Positions 41,705-51,400 of a stretch of DNA of 64,000 bases are shown here, piece after piece. Each line of letters starts with the position of its first letter. Within the stretch, counting starts at the first letter, position 1. The DNA comes from Strigamia acuminata. Its lineage: Eukaryota; Arthropoda; Chilopoda; Geophilomorpha; Linotaeniidae. The notes beneath the pieces are model-generated. The model saw only the letters and a program-made list of their open reading frames with translations. It did not search any database and was not told the DNA's origin. The position numbers were made by a program, and so were the translations under genes. The stretch spans positions 4,774,001-4,838,000 of the forward strand of contig OX442319.1 in the NCBI GenBank assembly GCA_949358305.1, written 5' to 3'.

Positions 41705-43373
41705 ATGTCTGTGTTGGCTACGGGCGAAGAAATTAGTCTAGCGCAGGAGGAAACACAGAGCGAAGTCAAACTCGAGAAAGTCGCTTTGGAGGATCCGCTC
41801 GATGCGGTCGAAGCGGTCAGTGAGAAGGACGTGCAGCCACTGATCATCGAGGAAGGGGTGATTTTAGATTCGGGGTCGTCTAGTTTGGACAATCAGCAGA
41901 GGGAAGTGAAGTGGGGCGCGCCGTCAGTGGCGCTTAACGAGATTGAACTCGGGACGACTCTGCCGCAACAACGGATGAAGCACGACAGGTATCGAGGCGG
42001 AGAAACGCGCGGGGGATTTGAAATTGGAGGCGAAATTTGTGGATGTTGGTGGAAATGTGGGGTTGGATGTATTGTTTTTGTTTTTTAATTTCAGGTGGTG
42101 GTCCAGCACGGCTTTTAAAAGCGGTATTGCGATTTTAGCGGTGGTTGGCATCATCGCGATCGTCGTGGGAGTGGCGGCGTCGCAGGCGAAAGAAGATTCG
42201 GCGAGTGCGGCGAAAAAGAAGGAATATGGTGTGGTGGGGTTGGTTTGGGTTGAGTTTGGTTTGTGATTATTTTTTTTTTTTTTTGTGGTTTTGGTAGCAG
42301 GTGGTAATGTGGTTTACAATGCTCGAGCGATGAGTTTGTTTTGTGATTACGATCCGCCGTCAAACGACAAGTGTGTGAGAAGCGATTGGGATAAAGAAGC
42401 TCGAACGGAAGGCACTAAAGTGTTGTATCGATGTATCACAATACCATCTCGAGATATTGTTAGAACGGTTGAATGCGATGGTTTTACATGGGTCGACAAG
42501 TTCAATAAAGTTGCTGATTGTCGTAAGATATGAATTGACGATAAATGCATTCAAAGTTTGTAGTTAGATGGTTTTTTTTGTGAATTTTTGATGATTTTTG
42601 GTGATTTTTGGTGATTTTTGGTGATATTTTGGTGATATTTTGGTGATTTTTTGTAGTTTTTGTGGTTTTTGATGATTTTTGCTGATATTTTGGTGATTTT
42701 CTTGTGATTTTTGGTAATTTTTGGTAGTTTTTGTGGTTTTTGGGTGTTTTTTGGTATTTTTTGATTGCTTTGGATGATTATTAGTGATATTTTGGTGATT
42801 TTCTGATGATTTTTGGTGATTTTTGGTAATATTTTGTGATTTTTTGGTGATTTTCTGGTGATTTTTGGTAGTTTTTGTGGTTTTTGGGTGTTTTTTGATG
42901 AATTTGGATGATTATTAGTAATATTTTGGTGATTTTCTGATGATTTTTGGTGATTTTTGGTGATTTTTGGTGATTTTCTGGTGATTTTTGGTAGTTTTTG
43001 TAGTTTTTGGGTGTTTTTTTGGTATTTTTTGAAGGCTTTGGATGATTAGTAGTGATTTTTGGTGTTTTTTGGGTGATTTTTGATGGCTTTTGATAATTAT
43101 TAGTGGTTTTTGGTATTTTTTGCACGATTATTTCGTTTTGTGTTTGTTATAGTTTAGTTTTGGTTTTTATAAGTAAATACCAATTAAACATCATTCATTT
43201 TCACCCAATTCTGCTTTTACTCAGGTCTTTTGGTGGTGAATGCTTCATCTGCGAGCATTAGAACAAATCGACAAAAACAAACTTTGAATGCATCTACTCA
43301 TTTTCTATTATCAATTTCTACAACTAAAATTTTTCTTTTTCTCTTTTCAGCGTGCGATATAAACAGTAAATAG
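41705..43373 (+). CDS. Type II membrane protein, six-Cys ectodomain (family member 2)
   Basis: Four exons: 41705-41988, 42095-42228, 42301-42522, 43351-43373; 220 residues. The cytoplasmic tail (~94 residues) is acidic (EEISLAQEETQSEVKLEK, DSGSSSLDNQQ) and ends HDRWWSS. The membrane segment is IAILAVVGIIAIVVGVAAS (~104-122). The ectodomain shows C-x9-C-x3-D-W (with DPPSNDKC), G-T-x-V-x-Y-x-C, V-E-C, F-T-W and a terminal C-P-C. The last exon is 23 nt and supplies the final cysteine; its intron is swollen to 828 nt by a TIR-flanked array. If the last intron were retained, the frame would end RKI two residues later without the last Cys. No known family. Confidence 0.75.
42545..43293. repeat. TIR-flanked minisatellite in the last intron
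   Basis: A 'gtgatttttg' / 'ggtagtttttgtggttttt' array (42580-43120) is bracketed by inverted ATGCATTCAAAGTTTG (42545-42560) and its exact reverse complement (43278-43293). The ends resemble those of the element at 40900-41378, so this is likely the same family with an expanded interior. Confidence 0.65.
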
Positions 43374-43614
43374 ACTTAGAATAGAAACCCCCATGCATCA
43401 GTACTTTGTATTTAATTTAAAAAAAATCTTATTTTATTTTGTAAATAATAGTCTAATAAAAGTTCTTAAGTCATTCTGTTGAAATTAATCACGCAAGTAT
43501 TGTATTCGTTCACTGTTTAACTTATTTCATTTCATATTAAACCGACAGGTCCGACACATTGTTTATAGTGGCGCCATCGAACGGCGAATCCAGCAACTAA
43601 AACAAGCGATTTAA

Positions 43615-44575
43615 ATGGCCGATCGCAGAACAAAATCTAAAAAAAAAAAAGACGTCCGTCCGAAACCGATCAGGTCGTCACCACCCCCCAAACTCGCCGT
43701 ACCCTTTACTAGCTCCGACTACAATGTACCGGACCAAACAGAAAGCAGCGACGACGAAGAAACCGTAATCGCGGATAAAACAGAAGCGAACGAATCGCCA
43801 CCGTCTCTGCCGCCGACGCCGACGCCGGCACCGGCACCGGCACCACCTGAACACTCGGACGATGCACGACAAGGCGGAAGTGGAGAAAAAGCCAATCTTC
43901 ACGTGTCTGCACCTGCACGGAACGTCAGTGTCGACTTAGAGAGCAGTCACTCGTCTTCCGAAGACATACAGAAGAGTTCGCGACGTACAAAAATCATTTA
44001 TCGGTTATCACCCTCGCATTACAGGTAGTGAAAACGATCGTTTTGTCTATTTATTTGAATTTGTATTTTTCAGACCCATCGGATGGGGTTTTATTAAGAT
44101 TTCCGTGGTGGGGTTGTGTGTGAGTGCTTTGGTTGGACTCGTGTTTGCACTTTTGTCCACTAAACACAGTCTGGACTTGAAAAATGGTAATTTTTGCGGT
44201 TGGTTTGTGTTTTGGAAAGAATTAATGCTTGTTTTGGTGCTTTAGAAATGTTCAAATATGGTTCCCAGAGTGATTTTACGGGGAGAATGGCAATGCGATC
44301 TGCAAATGTTAGTGTCAGTGGAAATACTTGTCTTCAAAATCCGCCACCGACGAGGAATTGTATGGTTTGGGATTGGGATAATGAAACGCGTGGGATAGGA
44401 ACAGTGGTGATTTATCAGTGTTCTAATAAAAAGCAGTCTTTGGCTTGGATCGTTATTTGTGATTATGAAAGCGGGAATTGGAAAGTGATTAAAAATGTCA
44501 CGAGTAATTGTCGTAAGTTGTCGTAGATAAATGTTGGAGATTTAATGTAATTGTGGTTTTGTTTCAGCTTGTTGA
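43615..44575 (+). CDS. Type II membrane protein, six-Cys ectodomain (family member 3)
   Basis: Four exons: 43615-44024, 44074-44186, 44246-44512, 44568-44575; 265 residues. The 137-residue cytoplasmic tail starts MADRRTKSKKKKD, is acidic and Ser-rich, and contains a Pro-Ala-Pro run (PTPTPAPAPAPP). The membrane segment is ISVVGLCVSALVGLVFALLS (~144-163). The ectodomain shows C-x9-C-x3-D-W, G-T-x-V-x-Y-x-C, V-I-C, N-W and a terminal C-P-C, with sequons NVS and NVT. The last coding exon is only 8 nt (two bases, TGT, TGA) and adds just the final cysteine. If the last intron were retained, the frame would end RKLS without that cysteine. The TM and tail exon phases match the neighbouring genes. Confidence 0.77.
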
Positions 44576-44756
44576 AGTAATGACGACTCGATAAAAAGCA
44601 GATGATGATAATATAGCGATAAACAAATGATGGAGACTTAAATTGATGTATAAAAGTGTACAGATTAAATGTATGTAATGTCCGGGAAAGCAATAAAGAT
44701 ACGTCCACACTGTTTGGTGTTAATTGACACTTTAATTATAAACAGACTACCTCTCA

Positions 44757-45613
44757 CGAGGGGGTAGCCAATCGCAAAAATCGCGTACGAGATTTTGAAA
44801 TCCTTGAAGATTTCATGTGATTTCAAGGATTTTAAAATCCAAAATCTTTGCCTGTACGAGATTTCCAGCTCGATTTGCTAGAATTTACACCAAATTGCAA
44901 GACAATTTGTAAGATTTCCAGGAATTCCAAGATTTCCAGAATTTCCAGGATTTCACGAGATTTGAAAGATTTCGAAGATTTCTGGGATTTGCTAAGGATT
45001 TTAAGGATTTCTAAGGTTTTCAAGGATTTCTAAGGATTTCAAGGATTTCTAAGGATTTCAGGATTTCACAAGGGTTTCTTAAAATATTTTGCTAGAATTT
45101 GAGACAATTTACAAGAAAATTTCTAAGATTTCCAGGATTTCTAAGATTTCCAGGATTTCTAAGATTTCCAGGATTTCTAAGATTTCCAGGATTTCTAAGA
45201 TTTCCAGGATTTCTAAGATTTCCAGGATTTCTAAGATTTCCAGGATTTCTAAGATTTCCAGGATTTCTAAGATTTCCAGGATTTCTAAGATTTCCAGGAT
45301 TTCTAAGATTTCCAGGATTTCTAAGATTTCCAGGATTTCTAAGATTTCCAGGATTTCTAAGATTTCCAGGATTTCTAAGATTTCCAGGATTTCTAAGATT
45401 TCCAGGATTTCTAAGATTTCCAGGATTTCTAAGATTTCCAGGATTTCTAAGATTTCCAGGATTTCTAAGATTTCCAGGATTTCTAAGATTTCCAGGATTT
45501 CATGAAATTTCAAAGATTTCTAGGGTTTCCAGGATTTCATGAGATTTCAAGGGTTTTGAAATTCAAAATCTTTGCCTGTACGAGATTTCCAGCATTGGCT
45601 AACCCCTCGGCTC
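44757..45613. mobile_element. hAT-like satellite-bearing element, copy 1
   Basis: Inverted ends CGAGGGGGTAGCCAATCG and CATTGGCTAACCCCTCG, with sub-terminal 'tttgcctgtacgagatttcc' and a large inner array. The flanking 8 bp (ACCTCTCA / GCTCCTCA) agree at only five positions. The better-defined copy 2 (56732-57348) is in opposite orientation. Confidence 0.7.
45118..45500. repeat. Perfect 18 bp satellite
   Basis: About 21 essentially identical copies of 'aagatttccaggatttct' inside the element. Because 18 is a multiple of three, every frame stays open and gives false ORFs of repeated six-residue peptides on both strands. Confidence 0.97.
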
Positions 45614-45639
45614 CTCACCCTTAAGCCCCCAAACGGTGG

Positions 45640-45830
45640 CAAATACAAACAATAATGTAAACACAAACATTTATTTTAATTTATTTTAATTTATTTTAAT
45701 TTATTTCAATTTATTTTAATTTTTTTCAATTTATTTTAATTTATCTTAATTAAATTTTAATTTATTTCAATTTATTTAATTAATTTATTAATTTATTATT
45801 ATACGTCGGTTAAAAATCTGCAGCTTCCCT
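45640..45830. repeat. AT-rich short repeat
   Basis: 'tttattttaatttatttcaa' units; intergenic. Confidence 0.75.
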
Positions 45831-45963
45831 ACATGGCACCAAATTTGCATTCTTGAGTCACGTGTTTCGCTCACGTTGAATTGTCGAGAAATTCTTTTTA
45901 TTTTTCTAGCGTAGGAATCGTACATGCTTTGTGAATTTTTATTCCCACCAAACGTTTCGACCC

Positions 45964-47760
45964 ATGTTAAATAACTCACCTACACCGAGCCAAGACGACA
46001 AACGAGGCGAAGATGCCGAGGGATTTCCGTCGTCGGTCAATTTTGTCACCAAACACACATTTAGATCACAGAGTAACGCTCCCGTCACACAAGCCACAGT
46101 CGAGGATCTATGGCGACGAGCACTTAAACAAGAAGCTGATTTCAGGACGAGGTAATAACAAAAAAACACAAAAACGAATCCCAAAACCTCTCAAATCCAT
46201 TTCAGATACTGGGCGATGATCGCCGGAGTCGTAATCGTGTCCGTAGTTGCAATTCTCGCCGTAGTTGCTCCTCTTGCCGCTCAGCGAGACTCTTTTAAAG
46301 GTTTTTCCCTTCCAAATACAAAATGTTTTAAACTTAAACTTGTCTGTTGTTTGAAGAATTCGAAACACGAATGGCGAACGTCGAAAGGAAAACTGAACCC
46401 TTGAACAAACCAACGAACAAACTCCTCGGCAGAAAAGCGCCGGACGTAAACGAAGAATACTTATCAGCCATGCAGTCGTCTCAAGATTGTTCGTTCAAAC
46501 AACCACTCTCGCCAGAATCTCTCGGTCCTTTGTGGACCTGCGCCGCTCGCGATTGGGAGCAGTGGGATGCGAGCAACGGCACTCTGGTGACGTATTTGTG
46601 CTCTAAATCTTCGGTTTGTTCGGTCTTGTTAACGGGCAAATGCTCGACTAACCAATGGGTGTACACCAATATTAAAATGGAGGCGAATTGTGGTAAATTG
46701 TTTATTTGTGGAAGCCTATTTGTGTGTTTCTAGGTGTAATTATTTGCAGATTGTACACGAAAGAAGCCAAACGTGCTTGCTTTGTCGAGTAAACGACGGA
46801 AAGCGAGAAAAGGTGGTTCGAAATTTGTAATTCGTGATTTGTGATTTATAAGTTGTGATTTTCTAGCTGGTGCGGTTAAGAAAGAGAAAATTAGTTTGAC
46901 TAAGGACGGAAACTGGAAGTTGGAACATTGTAATTCGGATCCACCGACCAATTGGGGATGCGCCGTTTCAGATTGGAGTTCGAAGAGCAATCATTTGGGT
47001 TATAATCCGAAGGCAAAAGGATATTTGGTGAATTATGCTTGTCGCTCGCAGACGAGGGGTTGTACAGTAACTCGGACTTTGGAGTGTGGAGAGAGTGGTA
47101 CTTGGAAAGTGGTTTTCACATCTTCGATTGTCAATGATTGTAGTAAGTATATAAAGGGTGTCCCAAAATTAACGCAAGATTTGAATTAAATAGAAAACGC
47201 AGTTTTTAGTCTGTTTTATTTTTTTATTGAATTGTAAAGTTCATAGGATAGGGTTATTTATGGAATAACACATAGGGTAAATGGCCTCCACGGCTTTGCT
47301 GGCAATTCTGATCACCGAAACGAGAGAGTACACGACCAGGAAATGTCTCATGCAGTAATTAAATTGTATGGCATGTGGCACCGTCTTGTTGAAACCACAT
47401 ATTGGTCACATCAATATCATCCAATTTCGGCAGAAAGAACTGTTTAACGCTCCATTTTTACTAACCCTAAACTCTCAGCTGTCAAATTGTTTTTTTTTTC
47501 AGGGTTGCCAACAATTTACTGCACAAATGGCGGCAAATTCAAATCTTGCGTTAATTTTGGGACATCCTTTATATGTCGGAAGTAAATAAACTCCCCGGTA
47601 TTGAGGAGTTTTGTTTCTTCTTGATGATGTACGGGCATTTATTCGACAATTCATTATTTCGACGACGAAGAAATAAATTCTTTCGTGTTTATATTTAATG
47701 AATGTCGAATTGTTCGTTTATTTTAATTAATATTGGATTTTTTCAGTATGTGGACAATAG
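45964..47760 (+). CDS. Type II membrane protein with two Cys ectodomains (family member 4)
   Basis: Six exons: 45964-46151, 46206-46300, 46357-46692, 46750-46812, 46867-47142, 47747-47760; 323 residues. The cytoplasmic tail is 62 residues, followed by membrane segment MIAGVVIVSVVAILAVVAPL (~66-85). Domain 1 shows C-x16-C-x3-D-W, G-T-L-V-T-Y-L-C, N-Q-W and a terminal C-D-C; domain 2 shows C-x9-C-x3-D-W, G-Y-L-V-N-Y-A-C, T-W and a terminal C-I-C. Each has one extra cysteine, which could pair between the domains. A 63-nt exon encodes the basic linker SSKRRKARK, a possible dibasic processing site. Both C-x-C motifs are split by a phase-1 intron, so the domain duplicated with its intron. A mariner element sits in the last intron, pushing the 14-nt final coding exon 600 bp away. 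Confidence 0.75.
47152..47571 (-). mobile_element. Decayed mariner-family element
   Basis: TIRs TAAAGGGTGTCCCAAAATTA and the reverse of its right end, flanked by TA. The minus strand carries degraded transposase with the VSTRRCHMP / FQQDGA region and PAKPWRP (equivalent to a WPPRSCDL-type segment) broken by stops. It is inserted in the last intron of the gene at 45964. Confidence 0.8.
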
Positions 47761-48407
47761 TTGCTTCAGATTGATAAATGGTGATTGGTTATGTGATAAC
47801 GGAGAGAATTTAAAAAGTTGTAAAATTTGCTCAGTTTGTAATGAAAAGTTGTAGCCTGAAAGAAATATAAAGACATGTATTGTTTGATGTGTAAAGAATT
47901 CAATTTGTTTTGTGTTATCATACACTGGATGTAAAATTGCGGCCATTAAACGTTCTCCCTACGCTGGCCATTGGTAAAGGCAGAAACTCTAAAACCCGAC
48001 ATGCGCCAAAAATCAAATGGCCACTACTAAATAATAGGAATAAAATAAATCAAAAAATTATTTAAGTTGTATTTTAACTATAAATTTAAGTATTTTAAAA
48101 TCAATTTTTTCCTTCCCGAACACTATTATTTGGTTCACTAAATGTTAACTACCAGCTCGCGTAAATCCTCATTTCGGAATCGGTAAGTAGAGCGACCCGC
48201 TTACCGGGCGGCCCGCCTCGATAAAATAAATTAATAAATTACAACTTTGGTACTTTACTTGCTCTATTCGATTAAACCACATTGAATGTGTTATTAAAAC
48301 AAGTCGTACATCAAATTTCGACCGAAAACCACGTGAAAAAAGAATTTATACTGAAACTCGAGAGCTATGGAATTTTGACGCCAGACGGCGACGCACCAAC
48401 ATCAAAA
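47761..48407. other. Intergenic between the cluster and the claudin-like gene
   Basis: Holds the 3' flank of the preceding gene and the likely promoter of the next; 48180-48235 is GC-richer ('ttaccgggcggcccgcctcg'). A frame is open into the claudin-like exon from 48282 but without an ATG until 48408. Confidence 0.4.
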
Positions 48408-48660
48408 ATGGCGCTTAGAAAATGGGGCTATATGTGTACATTTGTAGGTACTTTCTTCGTTATCATCGGTTATTCCACACCATATTGGCTCGAATCGGAC
48501 TTAAATATACCTAAAATAAGGTACTACAATTTGGGACTATGGAATATCTGCCTGAACAATTTCCAAGATCCCTTACATTTATACGACTTGGTATTTAACG
48601 GCTGTCGTTATATTCCGATTGAAGATTTATGGTTTATCAGGGACCAAATATTAGAGCCAG
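48408..48660 (+). CDS. Claudin-superfamily first exon, upstream alternative
   Basis: ATG 48408 (MALRKWGYMC) to a phase-1 GTAATT donor; 84 codons plus one base. It encodes the first membrane helix (CTFVGTFFVIIGYSTPYWL) and the first extracellular loop with the claudin-type W...GLW-x2-C...C signature (NLGLWNICLNNF, FNGCRYI). No second-helix exon follows before the next ATG at 48989. The donor phase equals that of the downstream paralogous exon, so it could splice to 49817-49963. It is either an alternative first exon of the same gene or a truncated duplicate. Confidence 0.6.
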
Positions 48661-48988
48661 GTAATTATATTCAATCAATTATCACAATTTCTACACTTTA
48701 AAAACACAAAACATGACACAACGGACATCAAATGGGTGTGGATGAACTTTGAATAATTGCCACGGCGTGGCGCTGCGCAACGACAAACATTCTCCGCCAT
48801 TTGTAAAATCGCGATCGTTATTCGCTCAAAAATCGCTCAAAACTCGCTCAAAACCATCAACCGATGTCGGATCATCTAGGATAAATCACTATATCGTAAT
48901 CTAAAATCGCAACACACGAGTAAAACCGGTTTTCAATCACTTTGGTGCAAATTTTTGAAAAGTCAAGGGCGTTGGCTTTGAAGTTGTC

Positions 48989-50275
48989 ATGGCACCTGCC
49001 TTCATTAAGAGCATTGGGACACTCAAGTTCTCTTCTTATGTCGTGTTTGCACTCGGTGCGGCCTTAGTTGTGATAGCTTTTGCCACGCCGAATTGGCTGG
49101 CATCGGATGAGCGCTTATACGGAGCTAAGTTCGTGAAACTCGGGCTGTGGGAACAATGTTTTCGTTCGATGACCAATCCGGGCGAGTTGTTCTCGGGCAC
49201 GTATTTTGTCGGTTGTCGGTGGCTGTTTACACCGTGGACCAAAGATTACGATAGATTTCGCGATCATTTTATTCTCCAGCGTGAGTCTTTTTGGTCATTT
49301 TCGCGTGTTTTAACATTTTTTACGATTTTTAGATTTTTTTAACGAATTTTTAACATTTTTTACAATTTTTTAGACATTTTTTTTACGATTTTTTACATTT
49401 TTAACAAATTTTTAACGACTTTACGATTTTTTTAAACAATTTTTTAACATTTTTACGATTTTTTAAACATTTTTTTACGATGTTTTAACATTTTTAACAA
49501 TTTTTTAACATTTTTACGATTTTTTAAACATTTTTTACGATTGTTTAATATTTTTTACACTTTTTAAACATTTTTTACGATTTTTTAGACATTTTCTACA
49601 ATTTTTTAAACATTTTTTTACGATTTTTAAACATTTTTAACAATTTTTTTTAACATTTTTACAATTTTTTTAAACATTTTTTACGATTTTTTAATATTTT
49701 TTACGATTTTTTAATATTTTTTACAATTTTTTAACATTTTTAACATTTTTAACAATTGTTTAAACATTTTTTACGATTTTTTAACACTTTTTAATATTTT
49801 TTTTATTTTCTTTTAGCATTTTTCATCGCTGTTCAAGTGCTGTTCACATTCTGCCTGATCTGTGTACTTATTGCATGCGCACTTGTAATCATGTATTCCA
49901 TGTGTTGCGCAGCTGAGAATTACAAAATGTTGTTTGGTATAAGTTTGGATCTGTTAATAGCAGGTGAGCTTAACAAAAATAATTTCTTTTTTTTCAATTA
50001 AACTTAATTAATTAATTAATGTTTTTATATATTTTTTTCCAGCCATTTTTGGTACGATTGCGGTGATAATATTTGGCGCACGAGGGGATGGACGAGACTG
50101 GATGCCGGATCCTGATCATAATTATTTGTCGTGGTCGTTCGCATTGGCATTTATTGGCGTTTATTTCTTGTGGGTCGGATCGCTTCTGTTCTTCATCGAA
50201 GGCCGGCGTACGCGAAAACAAGAGAAATCGGAACGGCAAATGACATATGGAATGCCAACCCATTCTAAAGTTTAA
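48989..50275 (+). CDS. Claudin/PMP22-superfamily tetraspan membrane protein
   Basis: Three exons: 48989-49280, 49817-49963, 50043-50275; 223 residues, phases consistent. Helix 1 is SSYVVFALGAALVVIAFATPNWL. The first extracellular loop is KLGLWEQCFRSM...VGCRWLF (W-GLW-C-C signature). Helix 2 is FFIAVQVLFTFCLICVLIACAL, helix 3 follows around LLIAAIFGTIAVIIFGA, and helix 4 is FALAFIGVYFLWVGSLLFFI. The basic cytoplasmic tail (GRRTRKQEKSERQ) ends HSKV, so there is a possible but weak C-terminal PDZ ligand. Insect relatives include septate-junction claudins and Clc-like proteins; I cannot choose between them. Intron 1 (536 nt) is filled with an AT-rich array. Confidence 0.82.
49300..49815. repeat. 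Intronic AT-rich repeat
   Basis: 'acattttttacgattttttaa' units of 20-22 bp, strongly diverged, fill intron 1 of the claudin-like gene. Confidence 0.85.
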
Positions 50276-50608
50276 TAATTAGCCACGAATTTTAACACAT
50301 TTTTATAGATCTGATTTTTGCATTTTATTATTTAAAAAATATCTCTTGATTATTTTTTTTGTTTTTTATGGAGCGATAAAACTTAAGAAACATTCCGTCC
50401 AAACAGAATAACATTGAGGATCTTTATATATATTTTCTATGTAAAATATTTTTGGCTAGTTGTAATCTCATTTTTTACTTCACTGTAATGTTAGATTTGA
50501 TGGTGGAACTATCAAAATATCTAATAAAATCTTTCATTTTTATTATATACGGAAGGTTTATTTATAGATTAACTTGATTAACTTGATTAAATTTGGTGTA
50601 ATTGTAGT

Positions 50609-51245
50609 CAGGGTTGCACACGTTACTGTAATTTGGTAACTAGTTACCGTTAGTTATTTAGCCAAAAAAATAACTATTAGTTACCAACCGTTACCGTTCT
50701 TAGTGAGTCTAGTTACGTTACGGTTATATTTTGCAATTTATAATTTGAAAAAAAGAGGATCTGGTTTCAGAAAAAATTCACAATTTTTATCAGAAAAATG
50801 CAAATTTACGTCTGAAAACAGATCGTTTAGGTCTAAAAACAGATCGTTTAGGTCTGAAAACACATTGTTTAGGTCTGAAAACACATTGTTTAGGTCTGAA
50901 AACACATTGTTTAGGTCTGAAAACACATTGTTTAGGTCTGAATACACATTTTTTTGGGTCAAAAAACATTTTCAGGTTCAAAAACATATTTTTTGAGTCG
51001 AGAAAACGTATTTCTTAAGACAGAAAATTGCAAATTTAGGCCTAAAAACACATTTTTTAGTTCGAAACATAATTCTAGATGTAACGTTTTTGCTACGTAG
51101 CGGTAACGGAAAAAGCCCCAATTCATTATTCCTAAATCCTAAAATAAATAACGAATTTCCACGTTTGTCATCAATATGTAATTTATGTAATTTATGTAAT
51201 TTACTGATAACGGACGTTATTGTAACGATATCGCGTGCAACACTG
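50609..51245. mobile_element. hAT-like non-autonomous element
   Basis: Ends CAGGGTTGCACACGTTACTG and, reversed, CAGTGTTGCACGCGATATCG are typical hAT-style termini. The flanking 8-mers ATTGTAGT and CTCATAGT match at five positions, suggesting a decayed target duplication. The interior contains an array of 'aggtctgaaaacacattgtt' (50810-50960). No transposase. The flanking 50276-50608 and 51246-51400 show nothing beyond 3' UTRs of the convergent genes. Confidence 0.7.
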
Positions 51246-51400
51246 CTCATAGTACTCGTAGATCACCCTGATGTCACGCTATGAGCAAGCTGAAATTCAA
51301 TTCGGATGGCATGTGTATTTTTAATGTTTACATACTTAAAATTATCAATACAAGTCATGTATTTGTTCATATATAATTCATACTTAATTTATGTACATTT

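Noticed and set aside
45089-45542. Overlapping 130-147 residue frames of repeated six-residue peptides on both strands
   Set aside because: They are generated by an 18 bp satellite, which keeps all frames open; the same array is inside a transposable element.
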